NCBI GenBank assembly: GCA_037349105.1
Contig: JAYJMM010000099.1
Coordinates: 2,356,001-2,420,000 of the forward strand
Direction of reading: 5' to 3'
Origin: Limnomonas spitsbergensis
Taxonomy: Eukaryota; Chlorophyta; Chlorophyceae; Chlamydomonadales
Length of the DNA: 64,000 nucleotides
In this document: in pieces, positions 32,301 through 42,570 of the stretch
How the letters are laid out: each line of letters begins with the position of its first letter
How positions within the stretch are numbered: the first letter of the stretch is position 1
The notes under the pieces: generated by a model
Seen by the model: the letters and a program-made list of their open reading frames with translations, nothing else
What the model was told of the DNA's origin: nothing
Databases searched by the model: none
Program-made: the position numbers and the translations under genes

Positions 32301-32816
32301 TTGGGATAGGCAGGACATGAATTAACCATGAAATATCTAACAAAATAAGCTGAGATAAGCAATGGGCAGTTGCTTGCTCCTAATATAACAACAAGCCAAG
32401 CTTCGCTTATGGCAGAAGCAAATAATTTGTTATTTTTGCACGTGGCTCGGCTACAGTTCAGCTACAGACATCCAGCTACTCCAACCGGAGGCCCCATGCA
32501 CGCGCACGCGCACATACTGATTGAGCCTGTTATCACAGGGTGGGCAAGATTTGCACCGAATTCAGCCTTAAAGGCGGAGGGGAGGCCCGTCAATGGTGGT
32601 CATGCAGCCATACAAACAATCCCTTGGCAGTGGGACGCACATCCAAACCTCCCAAATATCAAGTGGCTCCTGAGAAAACGCACCGGCAGGACTTGATCGT
32701 CCAGGAACACGGACCAGCCTTCCGCCATCAAAGCGTGGCACAACTTGTTCGCAAGGCCGTCCCCATAGCGACCAGTGTCACCTGTGCTGTACGATATCAT
32801 GATCTCCCATTGCCGC
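27849..32816 (-). CDS. TIR-ARM protein, minus-strand paralogue
   Basis: Exons 32816-32684, 32292-32158, 31642-31520, 30671-30567 and 29357-27849 join in phase to about 667 residues. The first three encode a TIR domain: DIMISYSTGDTGRYGDGLAN, GWSVFLDDQVLP, GEVDWVQVSQDALKQC and SKFNLAEFSLAHM. The Glu of AEFSL sits where SARM1 and plant TIRs carry the catalytic Glu of their NADase. Exon 4 (SELRTLLMSMDFKPLLR) is a linker. Exon 5 is one uninterrupted block of about twelve ARM repeats. TIR joined to ARM recalls SARM1, but the domain order is reversed and no SAM domain is seen. A role in NAD-consuming stress or immune signalling is inferred. The paralogue at 40435-47074 faces the opposite way. A further small exon near 29594-29480 is possible. 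Confidence 0.75.
29480..29594 (-). CDS. Possible extra exon of TIR-ARM(-)
   Basis: On minus, ggttcacctctgcag precedes PDRMPLTDHHHRGSGVQS and LMAASILIICHT, followed by gttagt. The acceptor side is the template of the nine-copy array at 29600-30225, which elsewhere in this window marks a real exon edge. No counterpart was found in the plus-strand paralogue. Confidence 0.25.
29600..30225 (-). repeat. Nine-copy array of an acceptor junction with TTTAGGG tracts
   Basis: Unit 65 to 80 bp: (minus) cctgattggatgccgctgac preceded by TTTAGGG-type runs (on plus, ccctaaaccctaaaacc). Derived from the junction at 29594. Confidence 0.85.
30299..30490 (+). repeat. Family B element in TIR-ARM(-) intron
   Basis: Begins accaggttacccggtacg, with acggtacgg runs, and ends aaccgccgtattgggtggc. 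Confidence 0.7.
30567..30671 (-). CDS. TIR-ARM(-) exon 4: linker
   Basis: Acceptor cctcgcccag, donor gtcaga. Encodes MMSELRTLLMSMDFKPLLRI then NRLNDESACGPSTTK, 35 codons. It aligns with the 34-codon exon 4 of the plus paralogue (VLSELRALFLNSNLKPLDRR). Confidence 0.75.
30680..31250 (-). repeat. Array of decayed exon 4 acceptor junctions
   Basis: On plus: catcatctggatgagggatg then aagaggcagtxagcagggtt, about seven copies, with the exon's own aaggtcctcagctcc in three of them (30803, 31025 and trace at 30640 in the true exon). TTTAGGG words separate the units. Confidence 0.85.
31520..31642 (-). CDS. TIR-ARM(-) exon 3: TIR C-terminal part
   Basis: Acceptor ccatgccaaag, donor gtgagc, 41 codons. 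VLIPVFHSGVYPPPRLETVM then GGACRGRDSWFDE. PVFxxV-P is the TIR strand D/E region. Confidence 0.85.
31826..31892 (+). repeat. Dispersed repeat E, partial copy
   Basis: gcccatgccgcgctgtttcc then aaccctcacgctcctgccag. In TIR-ARM(-) intron 2. Confidence 0.7.
32046..32143 (+). repeat. Dispersed repeat E
   Basis: atggtagcggcgcagacgcg, gcctaggcccaagccgcact, cctcatgcccctgcgggacg and a tttcctttctttc end. Lies 15 bp past exon 2. Confidence 0.75.
32158..32292 (-). CDS. TIR-ARM(-) exon 2: TIR core with catalytic-Glu position
   Basis: Acceptor acattgcag, donor gtgggt, 45 codons. GEVDWVQVSQDALKQCTIFV then ALCSDRYGASKFNLAEFSLA. The Glu in LAEFS is the candidate NADase residue. Confidence 0.9.
32684..32816 (-). 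CDS. TIR-ARM(-) exon 1: TIR start
   Basis: DIMISYSTGDTGRYGDGLAN to SVFLDDQVLP, donor gtgcgt after CCG. The first ATG in frame is that of DIM; upstream cacctcgcag could be an acceptor, so either this is the first coding exon or a short 5' exon is missing. Confidence 0.8.
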
Positions 32817-34469
32817 CTGCGAGGTGCACATCAGCTCTCATGCATTGGCATTCTGAGGATAGGAATTTAAACGCATGCAAGCATGCATGATGAGGAATAA
32901 CTTTGAAGCAATGGGGTGAGACAATTCAAACTTGTTGAGCGGCCTTTGAAAGGAGAAAGAAAGACTACGCACTCCACCGAAGCATGAGGCGTCAGGACCA
33001 CTCGAACCACAGCAGTTCTATCCTGAAAATATTGTGTGGGGGACGGCACTGGGGCGCAAACCACTAACCTTTCCCTCACCCAGTGAGGTGCCCCCGTCTC
33101 CCTGACAGCTTTCATGCCACGCAGTTTCTGTCCTCTGAGCTGCTGCCTTTGAGGAACCAGTAACCCCTGGCTTCATGTGCTCCTATACCATGACGACTGA
33201 GGGACTCACCCATCCATATTGTTCGTTTTGGTCGGACCGGGATGATGTTGATGGCGTGGGCTTCACTCCAATATCCAGCGGATGCTACGCCTCACGAGGT
33301 CAACTGAAAAGAAAATTCACAAGTTGGTGAGAAGTGTGCACTGCCTCTTCAATAAGGCATTGCCAGCAGGTGTTGACAAGACAAATGAATCATGCATGAG
33401 TGCTCACTTGCCCTGAAAAAGCATGCGCATTGCCGACAGAGATGAACCATGCCCAAGTGCAACGGGCAAGCATGCATTCCCAAGGAAATTAATCATGCAT
33501 TAATCATGTGCCCCTAACAAGCATGCATTCCAAAGGGAATAAATCATGGAATCATGCATGCATGCATGCGTAACAGCCAGGTTGGTACGGTACGGCGCCA
33601 CCAAAGAGCATGCAGGTAAAGCAAGCATGATAGATGTCGGAGGCATGGAATAAGGATAGGGGATTGAGGAAATGGAGTTGTTTGTACAGGGGGGGGGGGG
33701 GGGGGTATGGGAAAGGGGCACCTCCAGACCCAGCAGTGATGTGTCCCAGGCTATCACTGATCTACAGATAACGCCCGGTACTGTTTGGTGTGCTGCAGCT
33801 GAGAGGGCAGCTCATAAGCGCACAGACCGTTTCTAAAAGATGTCAAGGTACCTTGATACGCCACAGGCCGCCGTCTGATAAATCCAGGGCCGTTTCTTAC
33901 TCGGCGGTGCAGGTCAGTCGTGAATGATGAGTTGAGATCGTATCCGCTGGAAGTCACTAGCCGCAAACAAAATTATAAGCAGCAGAAGCTTCTTGTCTTG
34001 TATCGCTCAATAGGGGATCTCGTGCGTGCGTGCCATGCAGCAGCGTCACTAAACGATTCGGATACAGCGCTGGATGTATGACGCCGTAAATTTGCACCAG
34101 TGGGAAGAAAAGAAAAAGGGAAAGGAAAGAAAATAAAGGAAAAAAGATCGCCGATGTGGCGTGGATTTTGGGAAGTACTGGCGCCCAAGCCCCGATCTGT
34201 ATACCCTGCTGGGAAGGGAAAAAGGGACTCTACCGTATGGCGGGCAGAGATGATGTCCCTCTGATGGCGGGTCAGTGAAAGGATGAGATGCAGGCCGGAA
34301 GACGGTTGAACTGTTTTCAAGGACATGTCGAGGAAAGAAAGATGGCGACGGAGGAAAGAAAGGAAGGAAACGCTAAAAAACAGTGACTTCAAGGAAGTAC
34401 GGCAGGGGTCACCTCACTTATTTAGTCTCGTATTTAGTTGCAATTTCCCCACATCCCAGATCTTTTTTT
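32817..34469. other. Spacer between divergent TIR-ARM genes, first part
   Basis: No gene. Rich in gcatgcat words (33370-33560), a G run at 33690-33708, and purine-rich stretches at 34100-34380. Confidence 0.4.
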
Positions 34470-34610
34470 ACCGACCATGCACCGTTCCGAATTGATGCCT
34501 CCGCATGCCTGGCGGCTTTCCTCCTGCCCGCCTGCCGGCCTGCCGGCCGGGTTGCCCGCATGCCTGCCTGCTGGCCGGCCGCATGCCCGCATGCCGGGCG
34601 GCTGGAGTAT
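34470..34610 (+). repeat. GC-rich repeat pair, copy 1
   Basis: Shares with 35955-36110 ccgaattgatgcxtccgcat and cctgcccgcctgccggcctg then ccggccggg; the CCGGC words can fold back on themselves. Confidence 0.8.
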
Positions 34611-34613
34611 TTT

Positions 34614-35944
34614 GTCAATGACGTTACACCTCTGGGCCCTCAAGGCTTTGCTGCAACGGCTGGATCTGCAGCCCGGAGTGTTTTGTTTGGATTCAAGATG
34701 GTTGAAAGTTTACCGTGTGGGACATTTGGAAGATTTTATTTGCAGGTAGATTCAGGCCTTGATTTACTACCGTAGACGCGCTTTGCCTCCGCCAGAAATT
34801 AATGTTAATTAGCCTTCAAGGATCAATAAATAAATACTTTAACAATTAAACTCATTTGCGGCTTACGGTATCACGCAATCTTAAACAATTGCTTGAACGT
34901 GTGCGCGTGCGCGCGTCACACCTGTCCTGCTGTCCACACACCGGTACCGTACAGATGCACATGAAATATCTGCATCGCGACCACTTTACCTGCTGTGACG
35001 ATGGCACTGCGCAACCCAAGTTTGAGAACCGTTCGGTAGGGGTTAAGGACAGTTGCCCAGTGCGGTGCGCGGCTTACAAAAGTATTGATTTTGGCCGGAG
35101 CGCCTTCCCTTTTTGCGTATTCCAATTCATAACAATACAACTGGGCGTTTGCGTCTACAGTAGCCACTTTATTTGCAGGTAGATTCAGTCAGAGGGCCTT
35201 GATTTACTAGCCACTTGGCATCAGGGGAATCAGGCAAACACCCACTGCCAGCAGACCCAAGCTTATGGACTTGCTTGGCGAGCACTGACATCATGCATGG
35301 TCCAATGTTCGGCCAATGAACATGGAGCGTTAGTTCATACTTGTTTTTTTTTATGTCGATTTTGATCTTGCTTCCTTGTCATTGTTACTCGATGCGCCTT
35401 GAAACTAACCTTGATGCAGGAGATAGACCCAGCCAGGGTAAGCCGAAAGTTAATGACGTTACACCTCTGGGCCCTGCTTAAATAAAGCTCGGCCGCGTCG
35501 GCAAACATTAAGTCAGCTAGGAAAGTCAAGGAAGGAGGTACAAGATTAATGAAAGGAAAGCAAGTTCACCTTCCAAACAACAAGAAAAACAACAGAGATG
35601 TCGGGCAAACCGCATCCCCTGCCCCTGAAGAGACAGGAGTTTTGTGAAGTTTTTACAGTCCAGCGGGGCAGTTGATTTTTACAGTTGATTCATGGGACTT
35701 GTGCCCGTAAACCGGTACAGGCAATAAATACGCTAGGACAGCGAGCGAAAACCAGTGACCCCACTGGGCAAGCCACCAACACACAACCACCAAGCAGTAT
35801 CGTGGGAATGAACTCCATTGTGCAGAAGATGATCCCCCCTGTACAACTAGCCCTCAAAACACTTTAAGTTTATTTGTTTCTCCCATGTGAACAGTTTGGC
35901 GCCCGTGCGGCCTAGCCTTCTGGCAGAGTTGTAACGTCATTGAC
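34614..35944 (+). mobile_element. Family A element(s), nested
   Basis: Left end gtcaatgacgttacacctct; right end gagttgtaacgtcattgac, a perfect 10-base inversion GTCAATGACG/CGTCATTGAC. A second left end at 35449 (ttaatgacgttacacc then ggcccxgctxaaa) shows another copy inside. Confidence 0.65.
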
Positions 35945-35954
35945 ACGCAAGCCC

Positions 35955-36110
35955 ACATGCTGCCACCAGCCACGCTCCGAATTGATGCTTCCGCATGCCG
36001 GGCGGCTTTTCCTCCTGCCCGCCTGCCGGCCTGCCGGCCGGGTAGCCCACATGCTGCCACCAGCCATGTTGCAACTGCTGAATCTGCAGCTCTACCTCCA
36101 ATATCCTCCC
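35955..36110 (+). repeat. GC-rich repeat pair, copy 2
   Basis: Second copy of the 34470-34610 repeat, 10 bp beyond a family A end. Confidence 0.8.
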
Positions 36111-36158
36111 AGCCCGCCAGCTTGCACTCTCACAGTGGGCTTGTATGTGTTGCAATGG

Positions 36159-36369
36159 CGTTACACCTCCAGACCTTGCTCTCAAGGCTCGTCCGCGTGG
36201 GTGCCGATATGTATGTAACACATCAGGTGTCGGACTTGGTCTTCGTTGCCTTCCCGGCCTCTCCTTTTGTTCCTTTCCCCCTCTCTTCCTTTTAGTTCCT
36301 TCTTTACTCCCTTCTGAACATTTGGGCGCCCACGCGGCCGAGCTTTGAGCGGGCCCAGAGGTGTAACGT
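36159..36369 (+). mobile_element. Family A short element (about 210 bp, MITE-like)
   Basis: Ends cgttacacctccagaccttg and cgggcccagaggtgtaacg are inverted repeats about 45 bp long with gaps. Interior tcaggtgtcggacttggtct is shared with 48389-48580. Confidence 0.75.
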
Positions 36370-36937
36370 TATTGACTTATGTAACATATCCTACACAAAA
36401 GCCACATCCCACCACAGCCTGCCTTGGTACAGGTCATAAAAGTCTCTAGCACCGTCTGGAGGGCCTGCCCATCCCTGCTCCCGACGTTCATTTTGAAGCG
36501 TGGGGCATTGGAAGCAAACATGTCACGCATCTTTCACATGTATGCTCGCCGTCTCCCCTAGCCCAGCATCGCTGGCAGCACCTTTTGTCACGTTGCTGAC
36601 CGCTGCGCCGTCCTCTAGTGTGGGCCGTGTTGATTGTGTGGAGCCGCAGCCTTAGGTTCGTGCGCACACAAGCACAGTCCCTCTTGCTGGTGTGGCTCTG
36701 GGCCAGCGCCTGCGGGAGGCTGCAAGCATGCGCGGTAAGCGCCGGCAGATCTGTGCTGGATGTATGGCTGGGTCCCTGTGATCCCCTCGGCCGGCCGCGT
36801 CCAGCTGCGCCCGCTTGTACGCCGGCAGCACAGTAAGACAGCATACTGTTGGCCCAGCGTGCAGGATCAACTTGGGGCGGGGATGGGCAGGTCCTCCAAA
36901 CGGTGCTACAGACTTCTTCGACTTTTCCTGAACTACT

Positions 36938-37416
36938 TTAATGACGTTTCACCTCTGGGCCATGCTGAAATGAAGCTCGGCCACGTCGGCAAACGAAAAT
37001 TCAGCTAGGAAAGTCAAGGGAGAAGGCACAAGAGGAAAGAAAGGATATCAAGCGTACTGAACTACTGTTGGCCCCGGCGTGCATGATCAACTTGGAGCGG
37101 GGATGGGCATGTCCACTAAACGGTGCTGCAGACTTCTTCGAGTTGTACTGGGGCAGGCTTGGGCGGGATGTCCTGGCTTTTCTGAAAGACGTGGTATGGT
37201 AGATATCGTTGAGGCGTAGACGTTTTCAGAGGCTGGAACTTCCTCTGTCTTTCTTTTCCAGCCTTTTGTCTGTCAATTCACTTGATTTATCACTTTCCCT
37301 CCTCTCTTTCCTGCCCCTTGGTGTTTGTTTCGTTCTTTCCTCCCAACCCTTTAGTTAGGCAACACGCGGCCGAGCCTTTCGAGCAGGGCAGGGCCCAGAG
37401 GTGTAACGTCATGGAC
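36938..37416 (+). mobile_element. Family A element, about 480 bp
   Basis: Left ttaatgacgtttcacctctg, right gggcccagaggtgtaacgtc then atggac. Interior has NGAADFFELYWGRLGRDVLA followed by FLKDVV (37110-37195); the first half of this block is repeated outside the left end at 36840-36935. Confidence 0.7.
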
Positions 37417-37635
37417 TAATGGCAACAGCCATGGCAGATGACGCAGGACAAGAAAAATGAGGAAATGTGGGGGATAAAGAAACCCTCTTTACCAAGCTCT
37501 GGTGCATGGACACAAAACATTCATTTCTGAATGTATGCATAGCAACTTGCAAGCTTTCGGTGCATGGGCGGATGGGATCACTCTCTATCCTTTCAATTTT
37601 CCACAGGTAATTTCCAGGAAAATTGAAATCCTGAA

Positions 37636-37667
<32 letters not shown>

Positions 37668-39295
37668 AAAAGCCTGAGCGTGGCTTGAGGAATACGGGAT
37701 TTTAAATGCCGTACACCGGCATAGAGAGTGAGCCCTTGAAAGGGCGGAGAAAATTCTCCGAAACCGATAGGCTCACGGTACAAAGCTTATGCCGTGCCAT
37801 AATTCGCCGAGTATCACCGCTGTATCATTTGCACGAGCAAACCCGAATTTAGCCATCCAACCTAGAGGCTTTTTACTGTCAAGGACATAGCTTGCATCTT
37901 TCGATTTCGCGCGGGAGCGATTTCAAAACAATTACGACTGATCCGAACCACTTGCACCCATGCTGAGCGAAGATCGACCCTGAAGAGGCGCGACGGGCAC
38001 CTGTGGAATAGCAAGGTAGCTAATAGAAACGGTCAGAGCGTTCAGGGACCACGAAGGATTCCCTGCAAGCTGCCACATGCCAGAAAGTCCTGGGTACGGG
38101 GGGGAGGAAATCCCCTTTTCCCCTGCCCCCCATTCTCCCTAGAAATCCAACCACTCCATCTGCTTATTCCAGCTTCATACTTCCTGCATCTCTCCTGCAT
38201 GACTCCCTGCACGTTGTGCGCTGCCGTTTTTAGCACCTCAGCTTCTCAGCAGGCATTGCTACCATGATGCATTTCTCCTGCTTCGCACCAGGGGTCCCTG
38301 CTGCGTACCGAGGTGGTCAAGGTTTTGCAACGTCACTCATGAAACCTTGCGCCATGGGTCATGAGCGGCATTTTGAAAGCCTTCACCTGTGGCCTATACA
38401 CCTCGACACTGAAATCTCATGCGTGCTGTGCGATGGTGTCGTGGCTTCTCAATTTCTCACCATGCATTGATGCCATGATTGACACATTTCCCTGGTCTGG
38501 GGAATGTTTGCTAGGGAATGTAGATGCCCAACTTTTTGGAACAAACAACAGCATATATTCCATGACCCCCATGTGCATTGATGCCATTATTTATTTCCCT
38601 GGGCAATGTATGCTAGGCAGAAGGATAGAGATGCCCAACTCTTAGGATCAAGCAACGGATTATAACTCCCTTGTGCATTGTTTCCTTCAGGGTACGCAGG
38701 GTGTGTTAGTCTCCAGCGGACTTCTTGAGTGAGCTGCGTTTAGCGGCAGCAACGCAAATACCATCCCTGTCCGACAAAAACAACCTAAGAAATGTGAGCT
38801 ACTCAATTATGGTATTGGTAACTGTCTACTCTAGGGTTAATTGATGTAATGACGCTATGCTACTGAGACATCTGGCACCATAAACAGTATTTACAACTTA
38901 GGGTGCCTTTGAGGCACAGTTTATGGTTTAGGGTTAAGGATTGACAACTAGAGGTGTGCCCTTGAGGGACAGTTTTTATATGACAATGCTTGATATCAAC
39001 TGCACTCTGGTAGTGGCCTGCGGCCAGAGGCAATGACCAAGTGTGACCAGCCATGCGGCTCAGGCCCCCGGCCGTGGGCCTGTCAAGTTCTGCTCCTGAC
39101 CAGGCCTTCAGGGCTACGGGGCGGCCTACCAGTGGCCTGTACCCTCGCAGGCAGAAAACAAAATATTGTGTGGGGGGCTGATACATCCGTACTCGGTGAT
39201 GACGTGCAGACATTTAAAGTAATGATTGGACTCTCTCTTAATTACATGGACCTCAACGTGTGTGGCCTGTATGCATCAGTTGTAGGTGTAAGAAT
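37417..39295. other. Spacer, no gene seen
   Basis: (AAAG)n at 37636-37672. 38490-38650 has a two-fold repeat around cctgggxaatgtatgctagg. No coding signal. Confidence 0.4.
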
Positions 39296-40372
39296 TTTGA
39301 AGTGTGATCAGGCATGTACAGTTGAAGTGTGATCAGGCATGCACTGTTGAAGTGTGATCAGGCATGCACTGTTGAAGTGTGAGCAGGCATGCACTGTTGA
39401 AGTGTGAGCAGGCATGCACTGTTGAAGTGTGAGCAGGCATGCACAGTTGAAGCGTCATCAGGCATGCATTCTTGAAGTGTGAGCAGGCATGCATTCTTGA
39501 AGTGTGAGCAGGCATGCATTGTTGAAGTGTGATCAGACATGCACTGTTGAAGTGTGAGCAGGCATGCACTGTTGAAGTGTGAGCAGACATGCATTGTTGA
39601 AGTGTGAGCAGGCATGCATTGTTGAAGTGTGAGCAGGCATGCACTGTTGAAGTGTGAGCAGGCATGCACTGTTGAAGTGTGAGCAGGCATGCACTGTTGA
39701 AGTGTGAGCAGGCATGCACTGTTCAGGTGTGAGCAGGCATGCACTGTTGAAGTGTGATCAGGCATGCTCTGTTGAGGTGTTGGCAGGCATGCACTGTTGA
39801 AGTGTGAGCAGGCATGCACTGTTGAGGTGTGAGCAGGCATGCACTGTTGAAGTGTGAGCAGGCATGCACTGTTGGAGTGTGAGCAGGCATGCACTGTTGA
39901 AGTGTGAGCAGGCATGCACTGTTGAAGTGTGAGCAGGAATGCTCTGTTGAAGTGTGAGCAGGCATGCTCTGTTGAAGTGTGAGCAGGCATGCACTGTTGA
40001 AGTGTGAGCAGGCAGCACTGTTGAAGTGTGAGCAGGCATGCACTGTTGAAGTGTGAGCAGACATGCACTGTTGAAGTGTGAGCAGGCATGCACTGTTGAA
40101 GTGTGAGCAGGCATGCACTGTTGAAGTGTGAGCAGGCTTGCACTGTTGAAGTGTGAGCAGGCATGCACTGTTGAAGTGTGAGCAGGCATGCTCTGTTGAA
40201 GTGTGAGCAAGCATGCACTGTTGAAGTGTGAGCAGGCATGCACTGTTGAAGTGTGAGCAGGCATGCACTGTTGAAGTGTGAGCAGGCATGCACTGTTGAA
40301 GTGTGAGCAGGCATGCTCTGTTGAAGTGTGAGCAGGCATGCACTGTTGAAGTGTGAGCAGGCAATTGCACAA
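39296..40372 (+). repeat. Minisatellite, 25-bp unit, about 43 copies
   Basis: Unit gcactgttgaagtgtgagca plus ggcat, few mismatches; each unit contains ggcatgcac with the GCATGC palindrome. Ends 63 bp before the first TIR exon of the plus gene. The open frames of up to 372 codons on the minus strand are artefacts of the period. Confidence 0.95.
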
Positions 40373-40434
40373 TTGCACAGGTTCATCCTCAGGACAGTCA
40401 ACAATGCCTGCATGGCCTGATGTGCACCTCGCAG

Positions 40435-40567
40435 GCAGCAATGGGATATCATGATATCGTACCGCACAGATGACACTGGTCGCTACGGGGACGGCCTTGC
40501 GAACAAGTTGTATGAGGCACTGGTGGAGGATGGCTGGTCGGTGTTCTTGGACGATGAAGTCCTGCCG
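40435..40567 (+). CDS. TIR-ARM(+) exon 1
   Basis: Upstream cacctcgcag; in-frame ATG at 40451 (DIM). Ends EVLP, then gtgcgg. TAG follows 10 codons on if unspliced. Confidence 0.8.
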
Positions 40568-42530
40568 GTGCGGTTCGTTTAGCGGCTTGGGAGAGGAATG
40601 GGAGCTCAACGTGCCTATTTAATCGTCGCTTGTCCCGGCAAGAAAGAAAGCTACACCCTGTGGGAGGCGTGAGGGTTAAGCAAACAGCGTAGCATGGGCC
40701 GAAGCCACATCCGTGCCGTTGGTAGTGCACACCAGATATTCACTACCGGTACTCGGACTGCAATACCTGCCCTGGCAAGTGAAATTAATCTATTACAGGT
40801 ATGGGACAGCACCGCAATCGTTACGGCATTCATGCGGAACGCTATCAAGAGTGATGCATATAATGCGACAACTGTCGTGCTTAGTGCGCCATAACCTGGC
40901 ATGCATATCGCCTACCAGGCACCTTTATCCGGTGCCTTAACCTTGCGCTTGCCCTTGTCATTTTGTTGAACCCCCATGCTGCCTGTGTGTTGGGGGCCAG
41001 CGAGATTCATGGGAATTTGGAATGCACATTAATGACCGCAGCTCCTTGGATTAAGATAGAGCCAAGGGATATAATTTGATAGAAACTGACAACTGTCGTA
41101 CCGAGCATGCTTGGTTAAATTTCGAAATCCTGTTCTGCCTGCCCCCACAATGCAGGGTGAGGTCGACTGGGTCCAAGTCTCCCAGGACGCCCTCAAGCAT
41201 TGCACAATCTTCATAGCCGTCTGTTCCGACCGCTACGGTGCTTCGAAATTCAAGCAGGCGGAGTTCTCCCTGGTGCACATGAGGGGGAAGGTGAGTGCTG
41301 TCAGTTTAAATGAATGTCAAGAAAGATGATGCCAACCTCCCCTCGATTCAGAACTAGAGTATTTTTGTTAAACAACCTCTGCTGATTTTTGACGGTGGAT
41401 TTTTGATACTACCATAGATTGATATTGGGTCCCCGCACCCCTCCCAAAAAATCATTTAGATTTCATGGCACAGCTAAAAAGTAATAGAAAAAGGCCGCAG
41501 CAGCAAAAAAATGATTTAATTTAACGCCGCGCAGTACCGTAGGTAATTCAGTTAACATCGCGCCGCATCAGTTACAAAAATTGTAATTTCCGTCCGTGCA
41601 GCGCTTTCAGCAAAAAAATAAAACTCAATCAAAACCCACGTTTGATGCTAGGAAGGACAGTACGCGGTCAGCAATAGTCAGCATAGTCATCCTCCTCTTC
41701 CGCCAGTGCCTTAAGCGCCTCCAGAACCGAACCCTCTGGAGAAGACCACCCTGGCCGGTCCCTGGCCTCAGGAAGCGTGCGGCTGTTGGGTCCCCGAACG
41801 TCAGCAGTCGTCAGCACCCGTTGCGAATTGGTATATCTGTTTTTTTAATTCGTAGCGCGCACCCCCAAAATAGTTGTTTGGGCACCTGACTGACACGCCG
41901 CGCAGCGGCGATTTTTGAATTATTTTTAGCGCGCACCCATGCTCGCGCACCCCAAAAATTAATTAATTATGAGCGAAGTCTCTGGCGTTTTACTGTCACA
42001 GTAAATGATGCTCTGTGCCTTTCCTGGTGGACCTCTGCATGTCCATTTTCCCTTCCCTCTTTTTCTTCCCTCATTTTCTTCCTTTTTCTCCATTTTCGAT
42101 CCCTTATCATCCGCCCACTGTTTTTTACTGCTATCTGTGTCTTCTCCTTGGTGCCACAGATCTTGATCCCAGTTTTTCACAGCGGCGTGTATCCTCCACC
42201 GAGGCTGGAGACATTGATGGTATCTCTGCAATATATCCCCAGCAGCGGGGCGTACCGGGGAAGGGACTCCTGGTTTGAGGAGGTGAGCATGCCATTCTGC
42301 CAAGTTTGGTCTGATGGATTTATTGACTAAGGTGCAATGATTTGTTGGTGCTGGAATCCTAGACACCGGTATGTGCCGCGGCATGATCGTGGTGTGGGAC
42401 ATTAATGCTGAAGTACTATTGATGGCCTCGATGCGTTCATACCTTGACTGTTGGTTCATTGTTAGTCTGTCTACAATTCTAAGCCCACCAGCCTAGTAGG
42501 CGGATGATTCACCCATGTGTTGATCATCAT

Positions 42531-42570
<40 letters not shown>

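Noticed and set aside
39296..40372. CRISPR array
   Set aside because: Units are contiguous with no unique spacers, and the genome is eukaryotic.
39358..40476. 372-codon minus-strand frame of repeated ACSHFNSACLLTLQQCMP
   Set aside because: Product of the 25-bp minisatellite; all three frames are open because the unit lacks stops and is not a multiple of three.
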